A stretch of DNA of 64,000 nt from Pseudomonas putida NBRC 14164 (GCF_000412675.1 NC_021505.1:5822501-5886500); one strand, 5' to 3'; counted from the stretch's first letter, positions 1-9,774 are shown. Notes: a model not told the origin generated them from the letters alone. A program made the numbers and translations.

Positions 1-20
1 GCTTGCCGGCGATTGGGCCA
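1..20. repeat. Edge of a REP-like repeat
   Basis: The first bases match the arm of the REP variant seen complete near 47140-47172 (GCTTGCCGGCGAT followed by GGCC). Only one arm is inside the window, so its partner cannot be seen. Confidence 0.45.
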
Positions 21-25
21 TCAGA

Positions 26-373
26 TCAGTTGATGATCTCGACAATATCCACATCCACTTCCCGGCTCATCAGGTGCTTTTCCACCTCACCGGTCAGCTT
101 CACCTTGGTCTTGTCGTTGAACGGCGTCGGTGGCAAGTCTTCGTCGTCGATTTCAACAGTGATGGTGCCGGTGTTGTCCTTGAACTCGTACTTGTCGTCG
201 TTGTTGATCTTCTTGGTCACATACCCCTGCAGCACCACAGGCGTGTCATCGGCGGCATCGTTGGCAGCCGCAACAGTGGTGACAGACTGGGCGCCAGGGC
301 CGGTATAGGTTGCGGCCAGAGCAGCGGTGCTGAACAGAGGGGCAAGGATCAGGGCGAGGTAACGGGCTTTCAT
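26..373 (-). CDS. YgiW/BOF-family periplasmic OB-fold protein
   Basis: 115 aa protein with an N-terminal signal peptide (hydrophobic residues about 7-20, cleavage after AALAA). The mature part is a small OB-fold: an acidic strand-rich core with KYEFKDNTGTITVEIDDEDL-like residues at about 60-80, typical of the bacterial OB-fold (BOF/YgiW/TIGR00156) family. E. coli YgiW is a periplasmic stress-associated protein; members are thought to bind small ligands or cations rather than nucleic acid. It is monocistronic here and lies downstream of hemE on the same strand, separated from it by a strong terminator. The family assignment is good; the function is not established. Confidence 0.85.
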   Translation of the reverse strand: MKARYLALILAPLFSTAALAATYTGPGAQSVTTVAAANDAADDTPVVLQGYVTKKINNDDKYEFKDNTGTITVEIDDEDLPPTPFNDKTKVKLTGEVEKHLMSREVDVDIVEIIN

Positions 374-445
374 GGGGAACGGGTCCTGTTTCGGTTTCGA
401 TGGGACCAGATTAACGACGATCGCTGAATTAAAACTTAATGCAAC

Positions 446-475
446 AAAAAGCCCGGCACAGGACCGGGCTTTTTG
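446..475 (-). terminator. Rho-independent terminator of hemE
   Basis: Perfect stem (AAAAAGCCCGG / CCGGGCTTTTT) with a 7-8 nt loop and T-runs on both strands. It lies immediately after the hemE stop codon on the minus strand, so it should end hemE transcription before the BOF gene. Confidence 0.85.
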
Positions 476-490
476 TTTTCAGCATTCAAC

Positions 491-1555
491 TCACTGGTGG
501 TACTGCGCAGACAGCTCGTGAACGGCATTGATGAACACGCCAGCGTGCTCCGGGTCGACTTCCGGGGTAATGCCGTGGCCAAGGTTGAACACATGGCCGG
601 TGCCGTGGCCGTAGCTGGCCAGGATGCGCGCCACTTCCTGGCGGATGGCTTCCGGCTTGGCGTAAAGCACGGTCGGGTCCATGTTGCCTTGCAAGGCTAC
701 TTTGTCGCCCACGCGGCGGCGGGCATCGCCGATTTCGCAAGTCCAGTCCAGACCCAGCGCGTCGGCACCGGCTTCAGCAATGCTCTCCAGCCACAGGCCG
801 CCGTTCTTGGTGAACAGGATCACCGGCACCTTGCGCCCTTCGTGTTCGCGGATCAGGCCGCTGACGATCTTGCGCATGTAGGCCAGGGAGAATTCCTGAT
901 AGGCCGCCGCAGACAGGTTGCCGCCCCAGGTGTCGAAGATCTGCACAGCCTGGGCGCCGGCAAGGATCTGGCCGTTGAGGTAGCTGGTGACTGACTGGGC
1001 CAGCTTGTCCAGCAGCAGGTGCAGGGCTTGCGGGTTGTCGTAGGCCATGGCCTTGGTCTTGCGGAAGTCTTTCGACGAGCCGCCTTCGACCATGTAGGTG
1101 GCCAGGGTCCACGGGCTGCCCGAGAAGCCGATCAGCGGCACGCGGCCGTTCAGTTCGCGGCGGATGGTGCTGACCGCGCCCATCACATAGCCCAGATCTT
1201 TCTGCGGGTCGGGGATCGGCAACGCTTCAATGTCGGCGGGGGTGCTGATGACCTTCTTGAAACGCGGGCCTTCGCCGGTTTCGAAGTACAGGCCCAGGCC
1301 CATGGCATCGGGGATGGTGAGGATGTCCGAGAACAGAATCGCCGCGTCCAGCGGGTAGCGCTCCAGCGGCTGCAGGGTGACCTCGCAGGCAAACTGCGGG
1401 TTCATGCACAGGCTCATGAAGTCACCGGCCTTGGCGCGGCTGGCGCGGTACTCCGGCAGGTAGCGCCCGGCCTGGCGCATCATCCACACCGGGGTGACGT
1501 CTACAGGTTGCTTGAGCAGTGCACGCAGGAAACGGTCGTTCTTCAGGGCAGTCAT
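491..1555 (-). CDS. hemE: Uroporphyrinogen decarboxylase
   Basis: 354 aa, the usual length for HemE. The enzyme removes the four acetate carboxyls of uroporphyrinogen III to give coproporphyrinogen III in cytosolic haem synthesis, without a cofactor. The N-terminal signature MRQAGRYLPEYR (residues 26-37, with the conserved substrate-binding arginines) and the later LIGFSGSPWTLATYM block are diagnostic. It begins with ATG and has only a weak Shine-Dalgarno sequence. It follows gltD on the same strand but a 238-nt gap containing a REP pair separates them, so it probably has its own promoter. It ends at a strong terminator. Confidence 0.97.
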   Translation of the reverse strand: MTALKNDRFLRALLKQPVDVTPVWMMRQAGRYLPEYRASRAKAGDFMSLCMNPQFACEVTLQPLERYPLDAAILFSDILTIPDAMGLGLYFETGEGPRFKKVISTPADIEALPIPDPQKDLGYVMGAVSTIRRELNGRVPLIGFSGSPWTLATYMVEGGSSKDFRKTKAMAYDNPQALHLLLDKLAQSVTSYLNGQILAGAQAVQIFDTWGGNLSAAAYQEFSLAYMRKIVSGLIREHEGRKVPVILFTKNGGLWLESIAEAGADALGLDWTCEIGDARRRVGDKVALQGNMDPTVLYAKPEAIRQEVARILASYGHGTGHVFNLGHGITPEVDPEHAGVFINAVHELSAQYHQ

Positions 1556-1680
1556 GTCGGCATCCGGAAAAATAGTGCGGGCATTTTCTCAGACGCCAGC
1601 GCAAAAGGCACGGCCATGGCCATGCGTTTTGTCTATTGGATGCCACAGATCAAGCGTTTTTGTATACAAAAATGCCCTGG

Positions 1681-1785
1681 GGGCTGCTTTGCAGCCCTAT
1701 TCGCGGCACAAGGCCGCTCCTACAGGGAATCGCATATCTCCTGTAGGAGCGGCCTTGTGCCGCGATGGGCCGCGAAGCGGCCCCA
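1681..1785. repeat. REP-type inverted pair between hemE and gltD
   Basis: Two oppositely oriented copies of a REP variant (GCGGCACAAGGCCGCTCCTACAG) are separated by about 15 nt and flanked by short GGGGC/GCCCC palindromes. It occupies most of the 238-nt hemE-gltD gap. Such pairs are common between genes in P. putida and can act as transcript-end hairpins or targets for REP-associated elements. Confidence 0.8.
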
Positions 1786-1793
1786 ACAATGGA

Positions 1794-3212
1794 TCAGACT
1801 TCCAGATAGTCCAGGATACCTTCCGCAGCCGTACGCCCTTCGAAGATCGCCGTCACCACCAAGTCCGAACCGCGCACCATGTCGCCACCGGCAAACACTT
1901 TCGGGTTGCTGGTCTGGTGCTTGAACTTGCCCTTCTCCGGCGCTACCACGCGGCCCTGGCTGTCCAGCTGGATACCGTGCTGCTCGAACCACGGCGCCGG
2001 GCTTGGGCGGAAGCCGAAGGCGATCACCACGGCATCGGCCGGCAGGATCTCTTCGGAACCCGGGATCGGCTCAGGGCTGCGGCGGCCACGGGCATCCGGC
2101 TCGCCGAGACGGGTCTCCACCACCTTCACACCTTCCACCTTGTCCTCGCCGACGATGGCGATGGGCTGGCGGTTGTAGAGGAACTTCACGCCCTCTTCCT
2201 TGGCGTTTTTCACCTCTTTGCGCGAACCCGGCATGTTGGCCTCGTCACGGCGATAGGCGCAGGTGACCGCTTGCGCGCCCTGGCGGATCGACGTGCGGTT
2301 GCAGTCCATTGCGGTGTCACCACCGCCCAGCACCACAACCTTCTTGCCCCGCATGTCGACGAAGTCTTCCGGCGACTTCTCGAAGCCCAGGTTGCGGTTG
2401 ACGTTGGCGATCAGGAAGTCCAGCGCGTCATGCACGCCCGGCAGGTCCTCGCCCGGGAAGCCGCCCTTCATGTAGGTGTAGGTGCCCATGCCCATGAAGA
2501 CTGCGTCGTACTCGGCGAGCAGCTGCTCCATGGTGATGTCGGTGCCCACCTCGGTGTTCAGGCGGAACTCGATGCCCATGCCGGTGAACACTTCACGGCG
2601 GTTGCTGAGCACGGTCTTTTCCAGCTTGAACTCAGGGATGCCAAAGGTCAGCAGGCCGCCGATTTCCGGGTTCTTGTCGAAGACCACCGGGGTTACCCCA
2701 GCGCGTACCAACACGTCGGCGCAGCCCAGGCCAGCCGGGCCGGCACCGATGATGGCGACGCGCTTGCCGGTTGGCTTGACCTTGGACATGTCCGGGCGCC
2801 AGCCCATGGCGAAGGCGGTGTCGGTGATGTACTTCTCCACCGAACCGATGGTCACCGCGCCGAAGCCGTCGTTCAGGGTGCAGGCACCTTCACACAGACG
2901 GTCTTGCGGGCACACGCGGCCACACACTTCCGGCAGGGTGTTGGTCTGGTGCGACAGCTCGGCCGCAGCCAGGATGTTGCCTTCGGACACCAGCTTCAAC
3001 CAGTTGGGGATGAAGTTGTGCACCGGGCACTTCCATTCGCAATACGGGTTACCACAGCCCAGGCAGCGGTGCGCCTGGTCTACGGACTGCTGCGGCTTGA
3101 ACGGTTCGTAGATTTCCACGAACTCCTTCTTGCGCTGGCGCAGCAGCTTTTTCTTCGGGTCCTTGCGGCCCACTTCGATGAACTGGAAGTCGTTATTCAG
3201 ACGTTCAGCCAT
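1794..3212 (-). CDS. gltD: Glutamate synthase (NADPH) small subunit
   Basis: 472 aa, normal for GltD. This FAD subunit oxidises NADPH and passes electrons through iron-sulfur clusters to the large subunit GltB for reductive transamidation of 2-oxoglutarate. The N-terminal cysteines C50, C53, C58, C62 and C97, C101, C107, C111 match the two [4Fe-4S] sites. An FAD-binding GAGPAG lies at about 156-161, and a second dinucleotide fold (VVVLGGGDTAMDC) binds NADPH. The Shine-Dalgarno AGAGG sits just before the ATG. It is the second gene of gltB-gltD, 123 nt after the gltB stop. Confidence 0.97.
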   Translation of the reverse strand: MAERLNNDFQFIEVGRKDPKKKLLRQRKKEFVEIYEPFKPQQSVDQAHRCLGCGNPYCEWKCPVHNFIPNWLKLVSEGNILAAAELSHQTNTLPEVCGRVCPQDRLCEGACTLNDGFGAVTIGSVEKYITDTAFAMGWRPDMSKVKPTGKRVAIIGAGPAGLGCADVLVRAGVTPVVFDKNPEIGGLLTFGIPEFKLEKTVLSNRREVFTGMGIEFRLNTEVGTDITMEQLLAEYDAVFMGMGTYTYMKGGFPGEDLPGVHDALDFLIANVNRNLGFEKSPEDFVDMRGKKVVVLGGGDTAMDCNRTSIRQGAQAVTCAYRRDEANMPGSRKEVKNAKEEGVKFLYNRQPIAIVGEDKVEGVKVVETRLGEPDARGRRSPEPIPGSEEILPADAVVIAFGFRPSPAPWFEQHGIQLDSQGRVVAPEKGKFKHQTSNPKVFAGGDMVRGSDLVVTAIFEGRTAAEGILDYLEV

Positions 3213-3335
3213 TTTTCAAAACCTCTTTACAGCAGCTGCAAGCTACACGCTGCAAGCCGCAAGACGATCACTTAAGCCGGGCAAACCTCGTACTGCCTTT
3301 ACGTGCAGCTTGAGGCTTGCCACTTGCAGCTGTTT
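3213..3335. repeat. Small inverted repeat between gltB and gltD
   Basis: The gltB-gltD spacer contains GCAGCTGCAAGC-type words near 3225-3260 and their inverted form near 3303-3332. This could fold in the polycistronic mRNA and alter the relative yield of the two subunits. It is a low-complexity inverted repeat; its function is inferred only. Confidence 0.45.
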
Positions 3336-6300
3336 TTACTGCGGGTTGGCACGAGTACTGGACAACAGTTGCTTCAGGTTGGCTGCCTTCGGCTTCACCA
3401 GCCAGAAGCGCCGCACGTAGTCGTCCAGGTTCTCGGAGAGCTCACGCCCCCACTCGCTGCCGGTTTCTTCCACATACTCGCCAAGGACGCGCGCCAGGTG
3501 GCTGCGGTAGGCCTCCATCGCTTCACCACTGATACGCTGGATTTCCACCAGCTCGTGGTTGAGCTTGTCGACGAAGCTATTGTCCATGTCGAGCACGTAG
3601 GCGAAGCCGCCAGTCATGCCAGAACCGAAGTTGTAACCGGTCTTGCCCAGGACGCAGACAAAGCCGCCGGTCATGTACTCACAGCAGTGATCGCCAGTGC
3701 CCTCGACAACAGCGTGGGCGCCGGAGTTACGCACAGCGAAGCGCTCGCCCGCAGTGCCTGCGGCAAACAGCTTGCCGCCAGTGGCACCGTACAGGCAGGT
3801 GTTGCCGACGATGGCGCTGTGCTGGGTTTCGAACGGGCTGCCGGCTGGCGGCACGATGGTGACCTTGCCACCGGTCATGCCTTTGCCGACGTAGTCGTTG
3901 GCATCGCCTTGCAGGTGCAGGTTCAGGCCACCGGCGTTCCATACGCCGAAGCTCTGGCCGGCAGTACCCTTGAAGCGGAAGGTGATCGGGTTGGCGGCCA
4001 TGCCCTGGTTGCCGTACAGCTTGGCGATTTCGCCAGAGATACGGGCACCGATGGAACGGTCGCAGTTGCAGATGTCGAGGTTGAACTCGCCACCGGCCTG
4101 ATCACGGATCGCCGGCAGGGCCATGTCCACCATCTTCTCGGCCAGCTCGCCTTTGTCGAACGGCGGGTTCTTGTCGACTTCGCAGAACTGCGGCTTGTCC
4201 GCAGGAATGTGCGAGCTGCCCAGCAGCGGCGACAGGTCCAGGTACTGCTGGCGCTCGGTATCGCCTGGCAGCATTTCGAGCAGGTCGGTACGGCCGATCA
4301 GCTCGCCCAGGCTGCGCACGCCCAGCTTGGCCAGCCACTCACGGGTTTCTTCGGCGACGAAGGTGAAGAAGTTGATCACCATGTCGACGGTGCCGATGTA
4401 GTGGTCCTTGCGCAGCTTGTCGTTCTGGGTGGCTACGCCGGTGGCGCAGTTGTTCAGGTGGCAGATGCGCAGGTACTTGCAGCCCAGGGCGATCATTGGC
4501 GCGGTACCGAAACCGAAGCTTTCGGCGCCGAGGATGGCTGCCTTGATCACGTCCAGGCCGGTTTTCAGGCCGCCGTCGGTCTGTACCCGTACCTTGCCGC
4601 GCAGGTCGTTGCCGCGCAGGGTCTGGTGGGTTTCGGCCAGGCCCAGTTCCCACGGGGCGCCGGCGTACTTGATCGAGGTCAGCGGCGAAGCACCGGTACC
4701 ACCGTCATAACCGGAGATGGTGATCAGGTCGGCATAGGCCTTGGCAACGCCAGCGGCGATGGTGCCCACGCCGGCCTCTGCCACCAGCTTGACGGACACC
4801 AGGGCCTGCGGGTTGACCTGCTTGAGGTCGTAGATCAGCTGGGCCAGGTCTTCGATCGAATAGATGTCGTGGTGCGGCGGTGGCGAGATCAGGGTCACGC
4901 CCGGTACCGCATAACGCAGCTTGGCGATCAGGCCGTTGACCTTGCCGCCTGGCAACTGGCCGCCTTCACCCGGCTTGGCGCCCTGGGCAACCTTGATCTG
5001 CAGCACTTCGGCGTTCACCAGGTATTCCGGGGTCACACCAAAGCGGCCGGTGGCCACCTGCTTGATCTTGGAGCTCTTGATGGTGCCGTAGCGCGACGGG
5101 TCTTCACCGCCTTCACCGGAGTTGGAACGCGCGCCCAGGCGGTTCATCGCCTCGGCCAGCGCTTCGTGAGCCTCTGGCGACAGTGCACCCAGCGAGATAC
5201 CGGCGGAGTCGAAGCGCTTGAGGATGGCCTCCAGCGGCTCGATCTGCTCCAGCGCCAGTGGCTGGTCGGCCACTTTCACCTTGAGCAGGTCACGGATCAT
5301 CGACACCGGGCGCTGGTCGACCAGCGTGGTGTATTCCTTGAACTTGGCGTAGTCGCCCTGCTGCACGGCGGCTTGCAGGGTGTTGACCACGTCAGGGTTG
5401 TAGGCGTGGTACTCGCCACCGTGGACGAACTTCAGCAGGCCGCCTTGCTGGATCGGCTTGCGCGCGCTCCAGGCTTCGGCCGCCAGCAGCTTCTGGTCGC
5501 TTTCCAGGTCTACGAAGCGCGCGCCCTTGATGCGGCTGGACACGCCCTTGAAGCTCAGGCCGACCACTTCCTCGGCCAGGCCGATGGCTTCGAACAGCTG
5601 CGCACCGCGGTACGAGGCGATGGTGGAGATACCCATCTTCGACAGGATCTTCAGCAGGCCCTTGGAGATGCCCTTGCGGTAGTACTTGAACACTTCGTCC
5701 AGGTCGCCCAGCACTTCGCCGGTACGGATCAGGTCGGCCAGTACTTCATACGCCAGGTACGGGTAAACGGCCGAGGCACCGAAGCCCAGCAGCACGGCAA
5801 AGTGGTGCGGGTCGCGGGCGGTGGCGGTTTCCACCAGGATGTTGCTGTCGCAACGCAGGCCCTGTTCGGTCAGGCGGTGGTGTACCGCGCCAACGGCCAG
5901 CGATGCGTGCACCGGCAGCTTGCCCGGGGCGATGTAGCGGTCGCTCAGCACCAGCTGGGTCTTGCCAGCGCGCACGGCTTCTTCAGCCTGGTCGGCGATG
6001 TTGCGAATGGCCGCTTCCAGGCCGACGCTCTGCTCATAGTTGAGGTCGATCAGCTGACGGTCAAAACCTTCACGCTCCAGGTTCATCAGCGAACGCCACT
6101 TGGCGGGCGAGATGACCGGCGAGCTGAGGATGACCCGCGAAGCATGCTCCGGGGACTCCTGGAAGATGTTGCGCTCGGCGCCCAGGCAGATCTCCAGCGA
6201 CATCACGATGGCTTCGCGCAGCGGGTCGATCGGTGGGTTGGTCACCTGGGCGAACTGCTGGCGGAAGAAGTCGAACGGCGAACGCACACGCTGCGACAGC

Positions 6301-7781
6301 ACGGCCATCGGCGTGTCGTCACCCATCGAGCCAACGGCTTCCTGGCCCTGCTCACCCAGCGGGCGCAGCACCTGGTCACGCTCTTCGAAGGTGACCTGGA
6401 ACATCTTCATGTATTGCTTGAGCTGGTCAGCGTCGTAGCTGGCCGCGCCCTGGTCGTCGGTCAGCGTCGCCTGAATGCGGGTAGCGTGCTGACGCAGCCA
6501 GCGCTTGTACGGGTGGCGCGACTTCAGGCGGTTGTCGATGGCGTCGGTGTCGAGGATCTGCCCGGTTTCAGTGTCCACGGCGAGGATCTGACCCGGGCCG
6601 ACACGGCCCTTGGCCAGCACTTCCTCAGGCTGGTAACCCCATACGCCGATTTCCGAGGCGATGGTGATGTAGCCATTGGTGGTGGTCACCCAGCGCGCCG
6701 GGCGCAGGCCGTTGCGGTCGAGCAGGCACACCGCGTGGCGGCCTTCGGTCATGACGATACCGGCCGGGCCATCCCACGGCTCCATGTGCATGGAGTTGTA
6801 TTCGTAGAAGGCGCGCAGGTCGGCGTCCATGGTCTCGACGTTCTGCCAGGCTGGCGGTACCAGCATGCGCACGCCGCGGAACAGGTCGATGCCACCGGTC
6901 ACCATCAGCTCCAGCATGTTGTCCATGCTCGACGAGTCGGAACCGACGCGGTTGACCAGCGGGCCGAGCTCTTCGAGGTCGGGAATCTGGTCATTGGCGA
7001 ACTTGGTGCGACGGGCCATGGCCCAGTTGCGGTTGCCGGTGATGGTGTTGATCTCGCCGTTGTGGGCGAGGAAGCGGAATGGCTGCGCCAGCGGCCATTT
7101 CGGCAGGGTGTTGGTGGAGAAGCGCTGGTGGAACACGCAGATCGCGGTTTGCAGGCGCTCGTCACCCAGGTCTGGATAAAACGCCGCGAGATCGCGCGGC
7201 ATCATCAGGCCTTTGTAGATGATGGTCTTGTGCGAGAAGCTGCAGATGTAGTGGTCGCTGTCGTGGGCGTTAGCCACCGACGAACGGCGACGGGCACTGA
7301 ACAGCTTGATAGCAAATTCCTGGTCGCTCAGGCCTTCACCGCCGATGAACACTTGCTCGATCTGCGGGAGGCGCTCCAGGGCCAGGCGGCCGAGTACGCT
7401 GGTGTCGATCGGTACCTTGCGCCAGCCGACCAGTTTCAGGCCAGCGGCGAGGATTTCGCGGTCCATGTTGGCGCGGGCAGCTTCGGCTTTGACCGGGTCC
7501 TGGTTGAAGAACACCATGCCGACGGCGTACTGCTTGGGCAGTTCGACGGCGAAGTGTTCCTGGGCCACGGCTCGCAGGAATTGATCGGGCTTCTGCATGA
7601 GCAGACCGCAACCGTCGCCGGTCTTGCCGTCGGCATTGATACCGCCGCGGTGGGTCATGCAAGTCAGCGCCTGCATGGCGGTTTGCAGAAGGTGGTGGCT
7701 CGGTACGCCCGTCATATGGGCGATCAGGCCAAAACCACAGTTGTCCTTGAATTCTTCGGGATGGTACAGACCTGTTTTCAT
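3336..7781 (-). CDS. gltB: Glutamate synthase (NADPH) large subunit
   Basis: 1481 aa, normal for GltB. I chose the ATG at 7781 because it places the catalytic cysteine C15 (context DNCGFG) after a short propeptide, as in the family; the frame stays open 13 codons further upstream. Domain order is N-terminal class II glutamine amidotransferase, central domain, FMN/2-oxoglutarate synthase domain (GLMKILSKMGIS and GEGGEDPSRYG regions), the 3Fe-4S cysteines (CKYLRICHLNNC, about residues 1100-1111), and the C-terminal GXGXG beta-helix. It converts glutamine and 2-oxoglutarate into two glutamates together with GltD. It is preceded by a long untranslated leader. Confidence 0.97.
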   Translation of the reverse strand: MKTGLYHPEEFKDNCGFGLIAHMTGVPSHHLLQTAMQALTCMTHRGGINADGKTGDGCGLLMQKPDQFLRAVAQEHFAVELPKQYAVGMVFFNQDPVKAEAARANMDREILAAGLKLVGWRKVPIDTSVLGRLALERLPQIEQVFIGGEGLSDQEFAIKLFSARRRSSVANAHDSDHYICSFSHKTIIYKGLMMPRDLAAFYPDLGDERLQTAICVFHQRFSTNTLPKWPLAQPFRFLAHNGEINTITGNRNWAMARRTKFANDQIPDLEELGPLVNRVGSDSSSMDNMLELMVTGGIDLFRGVRMLVPPAWQNVETMDADLRAFYEYNSMHMEPWDGPAGIVMTEGRHAVCLLDRNGLRPARWVTTTNGYITIASEIGVWGYQPEEVLAKGRVGPGQILAVDTETGQILDTDAIDNRLKSRHPYKRWLRQHATRIQATLTDDQGAASYDADQLKQYMKMFQVTFEERDQVLRPLGEQGQEAVGSMGDDTPMAVLSQRVRSPFDFFRQQFAQVTNPPIDPLREAIVMSLEICLGAERNIFQESPEHASRVILSSPVISPAKWRSLMNLEREGFDRQLIDLNYEQSVGLEAAIRNIADQAEEAVRAGKTQLVLSDRYIAPGKLPVHASLAVGAVHHRLTEQGLRCDSNILVETATARDPHHFAVLLGFGASAVYPYLAYEVLADLIRTGEVLGDLDEVFKYYRKGISKGLLKILSKMGISTIASYRGAQLFEAIGLAEEVVGLSFKGVSSRIKGARFVDLESDQKLLAAEAWSARKPIQQGGLLKFVHGGEYHAYNPDVVNTLQAAVQQGDYAKFKEYTTLVDQRPVSMIRDLLKVKVADQPLALEQIEPLEAILKRFDSAGISLGALSPEAHEALAEAMNRLGARSNSGEGGEDPSRYGTIKSSKIKQVATGRFGVTPEYLVNAEVLQIKVAQGAKPGEGGQLPGGKVNGLIAKLRYAVPGVTLISPPPHHDIYSIEDLAQLIYDLKQVNPQALVSVKLVAEAGVGTIAAGVAKAYADLITISGYDGGTGASPLTSIKYAGAPWELGLAETHQTLRGNDLRGKVRVQTDGGLKTGLDVIKAAILGAESFGFGTAPMIALGCKYLRICHLNNCATGVATQNDKLRKDHYIGTVDMVINFFTFVAEETREWLAKLGVRSLGELIGRTDLLEMLPGDTERQQYLDLSPLLGSSHIPADKPQFCEVDKNPPFDKGELAEKMVDMALPAIRDQAGGEFNLDICNCDRSIGARISGEIAKLYGNQGMAANPITFRFKGTAGQSFGVWNAGGLNLHLQGDANDYVGKGMTGGKVTIVPPAGSPFETQHSAIVGNTCLYGATGGKLFAAGTAGERFAVRNSGAHAVVEGTGDHCCEYMTGGFVCVLGKTGYNFGSGMTGGFAYVLDMDNSFVDKLNHELVEIQRISGEAMEAYRSHLARVLGEYVEETGSEWGRELSENLDDYVRRFWLVKPKAANLKQLLSSTRANPQ

Positions 7782-8154
7782 AGACACATTCTCACCAGGT
7801 TCACCTCTCAACGGAGGCAAATCTCTTTTTTAACAACCACTTACCATCCACGCCGATCAAACGCCAGCTTTTTTGCGGTGGTCATGGAAAACCATTGTTG
7901 CACAGCGACAGCGATGCCCACAAATTTTCATGTCTCACCATTGAAAATTTATGTCGCAGTTTTGAATGTTTTTGCGCCATGCGCCGTGATAACGGCTTGG
8001 CTCGAGTCTGAAGCGTTTCAGCCATGACTGCAACTAGGGGCTTGTGGCCGGCAGTCTGGGACAGAAAAGCCTGCCGCGTTGAAACGCAGCAGGCTATTCG
8101 AAAGTCAGTAATCGCTCAGCAACTGGGCGGCGGGGTGATGCCGCCCGGAAGGTA
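7782..8154. other. Intergenic region: gltB leader and damX 3' end
   Basis: 373 nt without a gene. It holds an AT-rich perfect inverted repeat (AAATTTTCA N11 TGAAAATTT, 7922-7950) about 140 nt upstream of gltB, and the damX terminator at 8065-8095. A further GC-rich hairpin (GGCGG/CCGCC) lies at about 8129-8150. The gltB promoter should lie in this stretch, but I cannot assign convincing -35/-10 boxes. Confidence 0.6.
8065..8095 (-). terminator. Terminator of the aroK-aroB-damX operon
   Basis: The hairpin AGCCTGC..GCGTT/AACGC..GCAGGCT is followed by TTTT when read on the minus strand. It lies about 60 nt after the damX stop. Confidence 0.75.
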
Positions 8155-9759
8155 TCAGCGGGCCGTGGCCAGCTCTTGTTGGACGCTGCCGACGGTACGT
8201 GGCCAAGGTTTACCAGCCTGGACCTTCTCTGGCAAGTTCTTGATTGCCGCAACCGCTGCATCGCGGTTGGCGAAGCTGCCGTAGGTGACTACGTACAGCG
8301 GCTTGCCCTGCAGGTTTTTCTTGAAGTAGCGATAGTCGCCACCCTGGCTCTTGACGAACGCCTGGGCCGAGGCCTCGGAGCTGGTGCCCAGGATCTGCAC
8401 CACATAATTGCCCGGTTTCTGCGCGGAGTACCAGCCGCTGTTGCCGCTGCCACTGACGGCAGGTTTTTCGGCAGGCTTGGCGGCCGGCTTGGCAACGGCG
8501 ACCTGGGTAGGCGCGGGTGCAGGCTTGGCAGGTGCAACCGGCTTCGCAGGCTGGGTTGCAACAGGCTTGGGCGCAGGCGCAACCGGCTGTACCGGCGCAG
8601 TAGCCACAGGCTGTGCAGGCACAGGTGCCGGGCCAGCTGGCACGCCTTGCGGCGGCGCAATGGTGGTCACGGTTGGCGGCGGGTTGCCAGGCTGCAGGGC
8701 AGTGTCACCCGCCGGGCTGCCTTCTTCACCCTCACCCATGCCCGCGGCCTGGGCCAGCGGTTCGCGCATTACAGGCTGGGACTGACCAACCAGCGGCAAC
8801 GGCATCGGCTGGGAAGAGCCGGAGAACTCGATATTGGCACCCTGCTTGCCATCGCCAAGCGGCAACTGGGCTTGGGCGGCCGGCGCCTCAGCAGGTGGTT
8901 TGTCACCTTTCTTGGGCATCAACACCGCGGCCGCCACAGCGACCACGACCACAGCGGACAGCGCGAGCACATGTTTTTTAGGCATCTTGAACCCCATGGA
9001 TGGTCGCTTGACCGTCGAACGGCTGGCGATCATGGCTTCGATCAAAGTGTCACGGGCGACCTGGTTGATGTTGCCAGGCCAGCCGTCGGAGTGTTCATGG
9101 ATATCGACGATCTGTTCACGGCTGAACACCTCGATGCCCCGGCCAGCCCCTTCCAGGCGCTGCTCCAGGTACTCGCGGGTTTCTTCTTCACTGTAGGGGG
9201 CAAGTTCGATGATGTGGAAGCGTTCTTCCTCGACATTGAGCTCGTCCAGCCCGGCAATCAGTGAAGGCTCACCGAACAGGAACACGTGCGGGCGCCCTTC
9301 CGGTACCCCCGCCGCCAACTCCAGCAACGCTTGGAGTGCCGACTCGTCGAGTTGTTCCGCATCGTCCACCAGCAAATACACTTCCTGCCCGGTCAGTGCC
9401 AGCTGCACCACCTTGGACAGGATCGCCTGCACTTCGGGCTGGGCCACACCCAGGTCCTGCGCGACCTGGGCAAGCATGCTGGAAGCATCGCTGGCACTGC
9501 GGGCAGACACCACCACACTCTGCACAGCCTGCTTGTTGGTGCTGGCCACCAGGGCCTGGCGCAGCAGCGACTTGCCGCTGCCCAGCGGGCCGCTGACCAC
9601 CAGCATCAGCTGGCTGTAGCGCGCCAGGTGATGCAGTTGGCCAAGCACGGGCTTGCGCTGGGCCGGGAAGAACTTGAAGCCGGGCACACGGGGCGCGAAC
9701 GGATCGTGGCTCAACTGGTAATGGTCGAGAAAGGCCTCATCGGCATGCAAACTGGTCAT
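8155..9759 (-). CDS. damX: DamX-like protein: AAA ATPase plus SPOR domain
   Basis: 534 aa membrane protein with three parts. Residues 1-250 form an ExeA/GspA-type AAA ATPase with Walker A GPLGSGKS (57-64) and Walker B LLVDDAEQL (about 129-137). One transmembrane helix spans about 263-281. A long Pro/Ala-rich periplasmic linker leads to a C-terminal SPOR domain (about 450-525) that binds denuded peptidoglycan at the septum. E. coli DamX shares the SPOR end and the position after aroKB but lacks a clear ATPase. It lies 15 nt downstream of aroB. A role in division is inferred from SPOR and context; the substrate of the ATPase is unknown. Confidence 0.85.
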   Translation of the reverse strand: MTSLHADEAFLDHYQLSHDPFAPRVPGFKFFPAQRKPVLGQLHHLARYSQLMLVVSGPLGSGKSLLRQALVASTNKQAVQSVVVSARSASDASSMLAQVAQDLGVAQPEVQAILSKVVQLALTGQEVYLLVDDAEQLDESALQALLELAAGVPEGRPHVFLFGEPSLIAGLDELNVEEERFHIIELAPYSEEETREYLEQRLEGAGRGIEVFSREQIVDIHEHSDGWPGNINQVARDTLIEAMIASRSTVKRPSMGFKMPKKHVLALSAVVVVAVAAAVLMPKKGDKPPAEAPAAQAQLPLGDGKQGANIEFSGSSQPMPLPLVGQSQPVMREPLAQAAGMGEGEEGSPAGDTALQPGNPPPTVTTIAPPQGVPAGPAPVPAQPVATAPVQPVAPAPKPVATQPAKPVAPAKPAPAPTQVAVAKPAAKPAEKPAVSGSGNSGWYSAQKPGNYVVQILGTSSEASAQAFVKSQGGDYRYFKKNLQGKPLYVVTYGSFANRDAAVAAIKNLPEKVQAGKPWPRTVGSVQQELATAR

Positions 9760-9774
9760 TGCGCTGTCACAACC

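Noticed and set aside
3303..8027. 1574-codon open frame on the plus strand, antisense to gltB
   Set aside because: It mirrors gltB on the opposite strand, a common artefact of GC-rich codon bias. Its product is low-complexity (rich in Val, Ala, Gly, His, Gln) with no recognisable domain, while gltB has full family motifs.
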